8,526 nt of DNA from positions 1-8,526 of the forward strand of contig VFLE01000025.1 in assembly GCA_009885205.1 (NCBI GenBank). The letters are read 5' to 3'. Within the stretch, counting starts at the first letter, position 1. Each line of letters opens with the position of its first letter. This document shows positions 1-4,655 of this stretch, one piece after another. The notes beneath the pieces were generated by a model, which ran no database searches, was not told the DNA's origin, and saw nothing but the letters and a program-made list of their open reading frames with translations. The stretch comes from Candidatus Shapirobacteria bacterium. Lineage in GTDB: Bacteria; Patescibacteriota; Microgenomatia; UBA12405. The translations under genes were made by a program, and so were the position numbers.

Positions 1-443
1 AAAAGGAAGAAGAGGAAGAAAAGGAAGAAAAGGAAGAAAAGGAAGAAAAGGAAGAAAAGGAAGAAAAAAAAGAAGACATAGATCATTTAGAGGAGAATAT
101 CACTTTGCATTTGAATGATCATGAAGAACCAACAGACCGAGATTTAGGCTTGGACGATATTTTAGAAAACGACGATTTAACCATTCATAATTCCGATTCT
201 GATTCTTTAGCGGAATTTGATTTAACGCTGGATACTGTGCCAGAATCGGAAACCATTTCATTAAAACCAAGAAACGATGTGCATTACGAAATGTATAGAC
301 AGGCGAGGAAAAAAGCCCGAGCTGCTAAAAAAATGGCGCTTTCGTCTTATTTAGAAGCAAAACAAATAAAAAATGCATATATGCTGGACGATATATTGGA
401 TAGCGATACGGACAGTGATCTCGACGATGTCGAATTAGAGTAG
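1..443 (+). CDS. C-terminal part of an acidic, Lys/Glu-repeat protein (5' partial)
   Basis: The reading frame is open from the left edge (first full codon at 3) to a TAG at 441-443, so this is the end of a longer protein. A TTG at 105 is not a convincing start, because the frame continues upstream without a stop. In order it shows: a Lys-Glu-Glu repeat (codons 3-65); an acidic stretch with LDDIL at 150-164 and a DSDSD cluster; a basic, probably helical segment around 280-380 (YRQARKKARAAKKMA, then YLEAKQIKNAYML); a second LDDIL at 384-398; and a DSDTDSDLDD tail. The helical block followed by YML-DD resembles, from memory, C-terminal blocks of uncharacterised giant-virus proteins. I do not recognise a function. 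The charged layout suggests a flexible tail that binds a partner, which is inference. The right-edge gene also ends in an E/K-rich repeat, but nothing shows the two are the same gene. Confidence 0.75.
   Translation, partial: KEEEEEKEEKEEKEEKEEKEEKKEDIDHLEENITLHLNDHEEPTDRDLGLDDILENDDLTIHNSDSDSLAEFDLTLDTVPESETISLKPRNDVHYEMYRQARKKARAAKKMALSSYLEAKQIKNAYMLDDILDSDTDSDLDDVELE
3..65 (+). repeat. 9-bp tandem repeat (AAGGAAGAA) coding Lys-Glu-Glu
   Basis: Seven consecutive 9-bp units are visible: six exact copies of AAGGAAGAA (3-11, 21-29, 30-38, 39-47, 48-56, 57-65) and one variant (GAGGAAGAA, 12-20). They encode a KEE repeat in the left-edge gene. The copies are identical at the nucleotide level, which points to recent slippage or unequal exchange rather than selection on amino acids alone. 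The array is cut by the window edge, so the copy number is a minimum. Confidence 0.9.
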
Positions 444-497
444 ATAGATAGATCAGAGAACCAAATGTCATAAATTCCCCTTTTACATTTTCTCTTT

Positions 498-539
498 GGG
501 GGAAGGGTCTGTGTCTTAATTTTGACACCCCCTACCCCC
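498..539 (+). terminator. GC-rich stem-loop after the left-edge gene; possible transcript 3'-end signal
   Basis: GGGGG (498-502) pairs with CCCCC (535-539). After one A-A mismatch, AGGG (504-507) pairs with CCCT (530-533). After a 3x1 internal loop, GTGTC (511-515) pairs with GACAC (524-528) around an 8-nt loop, TTAATTTT. That makes about 14 base pairs, unusually GC-rich for this AT-rich window. It lies 54 nt past the left gene's stop and 79 nt before the next ATG. Mimiviruses are known to end and polyadenylate transcripts at intergenic hairpins, so that role is plausible here, but it is inferred from structure and position. The gap 444-618 otherwise shows only an AT-rich stretch near 583-594 that may belong to the next gene's promoter. 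Confidence 0.5.
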
Positions 540-618
540 TACCTAGTTTAGGAAAATCACGTTCATTTGCCAAATTCATTCCAAAATAATTTTATCCACC
601 GTTTGTATAAACGAAAGA

Positions 619-1152
619 ATGTTCAAGTCACTTTCTAATTTTACCAAGTCCAATGGAATGTGGATTTTTGTAATTATTGTCGTTCTATTCGTTATTTGGG
701 TACTTATGTCCTATTCGAATAACAAGAAGATGGTAAAGGATACTTTCCAAGACAGCAATTCTCCCACATACGGATCTTCCATGAGGAACGCAGCCCCCGT
801 ATCTTCGGCGAGTGCTCCTATTTTAAATACCTCTTCCCCCGTTGCCCCGAATGCGGTATCTTCATCTAAAGGACAACCCGTAGCAAATCCCCAGGATTTA
901 TTGCCCAAGGATAAGAATTCCCAGTGGGCGGCGTTAAATCCCGTCAACAATGGTAATCCCCAAATCCCCGACCTTCTCCAGGCCGGAAACTTGATCGGAT
1001 TAGATACCATCAGCAGCACATTGAAGATTGCGAATCTCCAATTGAGATCCGATCCCGTTATTCCTCGCAAGGATGTAGGACCTTGGAATCAGAGTACAGT
1101 GGAGCCCGATTTGGGTCGTGTTCCTCTCGAAATTGGTCAGGGACAACCCTAA
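619..1152 (+). CDS. Single-pass membrane protein, putative giant-virus virion protein
   Basis: 177 residues from an ATG. A short polar N-terminus is followed by one strong hydrophobic helix (about 14-31, WIFVIIVVLFVIWVLM), then a Ser/Pro/Ala/Asn-rich linker (about 45-92), then a more ordered C-terminal block. That block holds DLLPKDKNSQWAALNP (93-108), NLQLRSDP (139-146) and VGPWNQSTVEPD (153-164), and ends PLEIGQGQP. The combination of LLPKD, an N-Q-L-R-S-x-P step and PWNQST-EPD matches my memory of a small membrane-anchored protein widespread in algal giant viruses and often treated as a virion or minor capsid component; I could not check this. The expected role is a structural protein at the virion inner membrane or capsid interface, with the C-terminus facing away from a short N-terminal tail. 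No enzyme motif is visible. The gene is more GC-rich than its neighbours. It stops 42 nt before the M16 gene. Confidence 0.85.
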   Translation: MFKSLSNFTKSNGMWIFVIIVVLFVIWVLMSYSNNKKMVKDTFQDSNSPTYGSSMRNAAPVSSASAPILNTSSPVAPNAVSSSKGQPVANPQDLLPKDKNSQWAALNPVNNGNPQIPDLLQAGNLIGLDTISSTLKIANLQLRSDPVIPRKDVGPWNQSTVEPDLGRVPLEIGQGQP

Positions 1153-1165
1153 ATTATTTATGTGA

Positions 1166-1196
1166 ATATAATAAACAAAAGTATTGGTTATTATAT
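1166..1196 (+). terminator. AT-rich inverted repeat between membrane-protein and M16 genes
   Basis: ATATAATAA (1166-1174) is perfectly complementary to TTATTATAT (1188-1196). After one A-G mismatch, CAA (1176-1178) pairs with TTG (1184-1186) around a 5-nt loop, giving 12 base pairs in all. It starts 13 nt after the upstream stop codon, and its right arm overlaps the ATG of the M16 gene (1195-1197). It could be a hairpin 3'-end signal of the upstream gene, in line with the hairpin-dependent mRNA ends known in mimiviruses, or an AT-rich late promoter. If it is a 3'-end signal, the two transcripts would have to overlap or abut exactly here. Confidence 0.45.
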
Positions 1197-2568
1197 GCAA
1201 AATCAAAATATACAGTCACATGTTTTTCCGAATGGATTTCGCTTAATACATGAACGCCCAAATAACACATTAGGCATTTGTTCTATCCATATTTTTTTGG
1301 ATTTTGGTTCGGCACATGAAACCGATGAGTATCGCGGCGCTGCACATTTCATAGAACACATGTGCTTCAAAGGTACAAAGCGGTTCCCCGAACCCACCGA
1401 TATTTATGAGAAATATGACAAAATAGGGGCGTACATAAATGCCTTTACCGAAAAACGTTACACAGTATACATATGCAACTCGACAGATCCATATTTAGAA
1501 AATTGTATTTGTTTATTTGCGGATATGATGTTAAATTCCACATTTAAGCCGGCCGAATTTAAGAAAGAGCAGCACGTTGTTATGGAAGAAAATATTATTG
1601 AATCGGATGATTCCGCCAAGATTTTGGAGAAAGAGACTGGCACTGTTTTATACAAAGGAAGTTCTTATGAATATCCGATTGATACAATGGATTATCATAA
1701 GAACAGCAAATTTTCGTATAAAAATATTGTAAAAATGCACCGATTATTTTATCGCCCAGAACGAATGATTTTGAGCGTAGTTTCGAACGTTCCCTTTAAA
1801 AAAATAGTGAAAATGCTTGCTTTATCTCCTTATATAAAACCTGTTGCGAAATATGCAGTTGAAAGACCATCGAAAGAATCGATCGGTACCGAATTGCGAA
1901 AACATTCTCTTTATTACCAAGACATCGCGCAAACCGAAATTATATATAGTTTTCATAACAAACCAAATTCCAATACGACTCATTTGAACGTGTCGTTTCG
2001 CGCATGTGATCAATATTCGACAGATCGATATACGTTGAATATGTTGAAATACATTTTAAGCGGATCATTTGGTAGCAAACTTGCGATTCTTTTTCGCGAA
2101 AAACACGGAATTACGTATAATTCTTTTTGTTCGACCACACATTATGAACACGCGGGAGATATTACCATCTGTATAAAGGTGGACAAAAACAAAGTACTGA
2201 AAAATGGTAAAGCTCCGGGCGTTTTACCATTGTTGATTGGGTTATTGAACGAATTATTGAAAAAGGGGGTATCGAGAGAAGAATTGGAAACATCGAAGAA
2301 AAATATGCGCGGAAAACAAATATTAGAATTAGAATCTACGGAAACCCAATGTCAATATAATGGGAGAGAGTTATTGCTTTATTCGGATGTTTCGAAAATA
2401 GTTCCGTTGAAAAGAGTATACGACGTGCATTATAGCCCGATTACTTTGAAGAATATACACGACGTTATCAAACAATATATCAAAAAAGAGGGGATGGTAG
2501 TTTGCATGGTGGGAAGCGATTTGCCGTCAAGACAATTAGTAAATGCGGAATGTCAACGGCTATTATAA
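1195..2568 (+). CDS. M16-family zinc metallopeptidase (insulinase / processing-peptidase type)
   Basis: 457 residues from the ATG at 1195; a GTG 33 nt upstream is in frame but less likely. The inverted zinc motif HxxEH is intact as H51-F-I-E54-H55. A glutamate lies 77 residues after H55 (E132, in VVMEENIIE), the spacing known for the third zinc ligand in this family. RLFYRPERMILSVVSN (183-198) is the usual hinge after the first domain. The second domain carries LSGSFGSKLAILFREKHGITY (288-308), with R301 and Y308 seven apart as in the substrate-binding Arg/Tyr pair of insulysin. One polypeptide thus contains one active N-domain and one partner domain, the size of bacterial and mitochondrial processing peptidases, which act as dimers. 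No signal peptide or membrane segment is seen, so a soluble enzyme is expected. Substrates are unknown; viral or host peptide processing is inference. The next protease gene starts 23 nt after its stop. Confidence 0.95.
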   Translation: MQNQNIQSHVFPNGFRLIHERPNNTLGICSIHIFLDFGSAHETDEYRGAAHFIEHMCFKGTKRFPEPTDIYEKYDKIGAYINAFTEKRYTVYICNSTDPYLENCICLFADMMLNSTFKPAEFKKEQHVVMEENIIESDDSAKILEKETGTVLYKGSSYEYPIDTMDYHKNSKFSYKNIVKMHRLFYRPERMILSVVSNVPFKKIVKMLALSPYIKPVAKYAVERPSKESIGTELRKHSLYYQDIAQTEIIYSFHNKPNSNTTHLNVSFRACDQYSTDRYTLNMLKYILSGSFGSKLAILFREKHGITYNSFCSTTHYEHAGDITICIKVDKNKVLKNGKAPGVLPLLIGLLNELLKKGVSREELETSKKNMRGKQILELESTETQCQYNGRELLLYSDVSKIVPLKRVYDVHYSPITLKNIHDVIKQYIKKEGMVVCMVGSDLPSRQLVNAECQRLL

Positions 2569-2591
2569 AAATATCTAGCGATAGTATAGAA

Positions 2592-3188
2592 ATGGACAAG
2601 TTGGATATATTTGCATACGTAATTATTTTTCTCGTCATTGGACTATGCGTTTATATGTATCTCGATTCGGACGCATTTCAATTAAAATGCATTGTGTCGA
2701 CGGTGGATGGTAATAAATATTGTGTGAGAGAACGCGCCAAGCTGCAGGAAGCAGCCGATTTACTCGCGACGATAACAGATAAGTGTAACAAATTAGTGAG
2801 GTATGTAGGCGATAAATATCCAAACGAAGAAAATGTACAACGTTTAGTCAAAGGATTTCATCCTCAGAAAGTAATGGAGACGTTGCCGACGAGCGAATAC
2901 ACTGCGTACAGTGAGAACAAGGGCGAAAAGATTGCGTTCTGTTTGAACAAGTCGCGAAAGGGTGAGACAAATATGATTGATGAACATACGTTAATGTTTG
3001 TTGCGATACATGAACTTTCGCATGTGGCGACTAAATCGATTGGACATAAGACCGAGTTTTGGGATAATTTCAAATTTTTGTTGGAAAATGCCAAGGACGC
3101 GGGATTACATAATCCGGAAGATTACAAAGAAAATCCGACGGAATATTGCGGAATGAAAATACATGATAATCCTTATTTTGATACGTAA
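2592..3188 (+). CDS. Membrane-anchored HELSH zinc metalloprotease (WLM/SprT-like)
   Basis: 198 residues if it starts at the ATG at 2592. In-frame ATGs at 2502 and 2550 would overlap the end of the M16 gene and add no recognisable sequence, while 2592 puts a clean membrane anchor (about 6-23, IFAYVIIFLVIGLCVYMY) at the N-terminus. The zinc site is H140-E141-L-S-H144, with a likely third ligand H152 in GHKTEFW, the short-spacer arrangement seen in WLM and SprT-type proteases. Flanking blocks KYCVRER (42-48), TAYSENKGEKIAFCL (104-118) and the C-terminal PTEYCGM-DNPYFD match my memory of a protein common in phycodnaviruses and mimivirus relatives. WLM/SprT enzymes cleave DNA-protein crosslinks or SUMO/ubiquitin-linked proteins, but the membrane anchor argues for a different, perhaps virion-associated, site of action. 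It is probably co-expressed with the M16 gene 23 nt upstream. Confidence 0.92.
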   Translation: MDKLDIFAYVIIFLVIGLCVYMYLDSDAFQLKCIVSTVDGNKYCVRERAKLQEAADLLATITDKCNKLVRYVGDKYPNEENVQRLVKGFHPQKVMETLPTSEYTAYSENKGEKIAFCLNKSRKGETNMIDEHTLMFVAIHELSHVATKSIGHKTEFWDNFKFLLENAKDAGLHNPEDYKENPTEYCGMKIHDNPYFDT

Positions 3189-3201
3189 AATAATATATTT
3201 A
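3187..3201. repeat. 15-bp sequence shared by two gene ends, copy 1
   Basis: AAAATAATATATTTA occurs exactly here and again at 3722-3736. This copy starts inside the TAA stop of the HELSH protease gene; the other ends inside the TAA stop of the minus-strand caspase-like gene. Both therefore touch a stop codon, in opposite orientation relative to their gene. In AT-rich DNA a chance match is possible. Confidence 0.4.
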
Positions 3202-3211
3202 GTAAATATAT
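3193..3211. promoter_or_regulatory. AT palindrome ATATATTT-AGT-AAATATAT ahead of the basic-tail gene
   Basis: A perfect 8-bp inverted repeat, ATATATTT (3193-3200) and AAATATAT (3204-3211), with a 3-nt spacer. It lies 5 nt upstream of the ATG at 3217 and just after the stop of the HELSH gene. An almost identical palindrome is at 6211-6231, ahead of another ATG. Position fits either an upstream 3' end or a promoter; the second copy favours a promoter-type element. Confidence 0.45.
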
Positions 3212-3216
3212 AGAAT

Positions 3217-3645
3217 ATGAACTTAAATTCTGATAATATCTCGGATAACGATCTGTTTAAATTCGCAAAATATTTACAAGAACATTCTGATTTACACAAC
3301 AAAATGGAAAAAATATGGGGCAACGCTGAAGAAAAAAAATCATCTATAGCTGAATTTTTGGAGAGTCTTGATACTTTATACCTACCCGGTGATATAAAAA
3401 GTACTATTGGACAATTTTACAAAAACCACCTAGAAGAAAATGAAAAGGATCTCAAAAAGGCTGAGGCCTCTACAAAGCTTACAGAATGTATGGAAAAAGC
3501 AAAAGACGATCCAAAACAATTGAAGTCTTGCACCAAGACCTATAAAGACACTATAGCCGGTGGCAAAAGGAAAAGCGCCAAGGGAAAGAAATCCAAACGT
3601 AAGAACAGAAAAGGCCGCAAATCGAAGAAATTCTACTTTTTTTAG
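3217..3645 (+). CDS. Small helical protein with lysine/arginine-rich tail, function unknown
   Basis: 142 residues from an ATG to a TAG at 3643-3645. Residues 1-112 are charged and look mostly helical, with two lone cysteines (C91, C105). Residues 115-138 are strongly basic (GGKRKSAKGKKSKRKNRKG and onward), and the protein ends in FYFF. A Gly-Gly step into a Lys/Arg tail recurs in many small proteins of mimivirus relatives, some of them virion-packaged; this is from memory. The tail could bind nucleic acid or act as a localisation signal. I recognise no domain in the N-terminal part, so no function is assigned. It is the last gene of the left + block and converges on the caspase-like gene, 88 nt away. 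Confidence 0.85.
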   Translation: MNLNSDNISDNDLFKFAKYLQEHSDLHNKMEKIWGNAEEKKSSIAEFLESLDTLYLPGDIKSTIGQFYKNHLEENEKDLKKAEASTKLTECMEKAKDDPKQLKSCTKTYKDTIAGGKRKSAKGKKSKRKNRKGRKSKKFYFF

Positions 3646-3682
3646 ATGAGGTTCTTTTTGAAAACAACACCGCGTTTGGATT

Positions 3683-3704
3683 TTTCTTTTTCACAAAAAA
3701 GAAA
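3683..3704. terminator. 9-bp hairpin between convergent genes
   Basis: TTTCTTTTT (3683-3691) pairs perfectly with AAAAAGAAA (3696-3704) around the 4-nt loop CACA. It sits 37 nt past the stop of the + gene and 29 nt past the end of the minus gene, so one element could serve both transcript ends. This fits the hairpin-type mRNA end signals known in mimiviruses. Stability is modest because eight of the nine pairs are A-T. Confidence 0.5.
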
Positions 3705-3721
3705 TATACTATTTAACGAAA

Positions 3722-3736
3722 AAAATAATATATTTA
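3722..3736. repeat. 15-bp sequence shared by two gene ends, copy 2
   Basis: Exact second copy of AAAATAATATATTTA (the first is at 3187-3201). Its last three bases form the stop codon of the minus-strand caspase-like gene. The shared core could be an end-of-gene signal or simply AT-rich coincidence. Confidence 0.4.
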
Positions 3737-4606
3737 TACATTCATAATCGATTGCATCGAAATCGTTCTTTTCGGCGGAGGCCGTTTCATTATTTTAGAG
3801 GGAACCGGCGTATTGACCGGACTAACGGCAGAAGCTCGCGATAAAACGTAATGTGGTGTTGAAGTACTCGATGCAAAAAGAGGAATCTGACTATATCCAT
3901 GTTGCGACAAATACGTACAAATATTTCTGTGCAAAGTGATAAACGGAATGCTATGACCACTTGAACGCAGGCATTCAAGAAACGCGCGTGTAAACGCTCC
4001 CACATAAGTTTTTGTCACAGAGTCATATGTGTCAGCGCTAGTTTGATCATCCTTGCATCCGCTAAACATAAATATGTTTTTATTTGCCAAAACCGATGAA
4101 TTTATATGCGTACGATTATACGAGTTTGGAAAACATTCAAATGACCAAGGAAGATCACACACCGATCCACTATGACAAGAGTCGAATAATAAAATACCTC
4201 TACATTTGATCAACTTCACCAACCGGTAAATATCATCATCTACTAAAACGCCATTTTTCATAAAATCAACGGGAACAATAACGTCATCGATGTCTTCATC
4301 TTTAATTTTTTTCACATCAGGAAGTTGTGCACCATGACCACTATAATGAAACCATATTTCTTCTAAACTACCGGATTGCATAGCCAGTGTGTACAAATTG
4401 TTTATGATATTCATTCCAGTAGGAAGACCTTTTGCTTTTATAATTTTAGGGTCGTTGCTGTCATGTAACATCACAATATTGGCGGGGTTATATCCGTACG
4501 CATCAATTAACATATTGCGCATATTAATAATATCGCCAATACAACCATTTAATTTATTGGGTGTATTGTAGTAGTTAATGCCAACTAGGAGAGCCGCTTT
4601 CGTCAT
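3734..4606 (-). CDS. Caspase-like cysteine protease, metacaspase type (peptidase C14)
   Basis: 290 residues from the ATG at 4606-4604; a TTG four codons upstream is an unlikely start. The N-terminus MTKAALLVGINYY begins directly with the first strand of the p20 domain, so there is no prodomain. The catalytic pair is clear: H91 in HYSGHGAQ (87-94) and C144 in LLFDSCHSGS (139-148). DEDIDDVIVPVD (103-114) lies where metacaspases bind substrate basic residues and calcium. A p10-like part follows (SGCKDDQTSADT, then YVGAFTRAFLECL) with no long insertion, closest to type I metacaspases or prokaryotic orthocaspases. The last 30 or so residues are Pro/Lys/Ser-rich (PSKIMKRPPPKR) and probably flexible. 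Metacaspases cut after Arg or Lys and take part in cell death and stress responses in protists and algae; a viral copy might drive or redirect host death, or mature viral proteins. Both roles are inference. Confidence 0.95.
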   Translation of the reverse strand: MTKAALLVGINYYNTPNKLNGCIGDIINMRNMLIDAYGYNPANIVMLHDSNDPKIIKAKGLPTGMNIINNLYTLAMQSGSLEEIWFHYSGHGAQLPDVKKIKDEDIDDVIVPVDFMKNGVLVDDDIYRLVKLIKCRGILLFDSCHSGSVCDLPWSFECFPNSYNRTHINSSVLANKNIFMFSGCKDDQTSADTYDSVTKTYVGAFTRAFLECLRSSGHSIPFITLHRNICTYLSQHGYSQIPLFASSTSTPHYVLSRASAVSPVNTPVPSKIMKRPPPKRTISMQSIMNV

Positions 4607-4655
4607 ATATATAGACAAGATATATTATTTATAGTGTTCGTCGGTGTATTTTGGT
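4607..4655 (-). promoter_or_regulatory. AT-rich gap upstream of the caspase-like gene
   Basis: This 49-nt gap follows the kinase stop codon on the minus strand. It holds AATAATATAT (minus strand, 4629-4620), ending 13 nt before the ATG, and an imperfect inverted repeat ATATAT (4607-4612) / ATATAT (4620-4625) with a 7-nt loop. The same 10-mer precedes the + gene at 3217, at 3189-3198. A late-type AT-rich promoter is plausible; no mimivirus early motif AAAATTGA is present. Confidence 0.35.

Noticed and set aside
528..545. Telomere-like repeat (CCCCCTA twice)
   Set aside because: Only two copies between genes, and the bases are better explained as one arm of the stem-loop at 498-539.
444..618. 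Mimivirus early promoter AAAATTGA upstream of any gene
   Set aside because: No exact copy was seen in this or any other gap of the window on either strand.
711..1070. 119-codon open frame on the minus strand inside the membrane-protein gene
   Set aside because: It is the shadow of a gene with a clear membrane helix and motif block; its translation shows no domain-like pattern.
2572..2583. Hairpin TATC/GATA after the M16 stop
   Set aside because: Only 4 bp; too short to stand out from AT-rich background.
2502..2591. Longer start for the HELSH protease overlapping the M16 gene end
   Set aside because: The extra residues show no family-like sequence and bury the membrane anchor; the ATG at 2592 gives a clean start 23 nt after the M16 stop.
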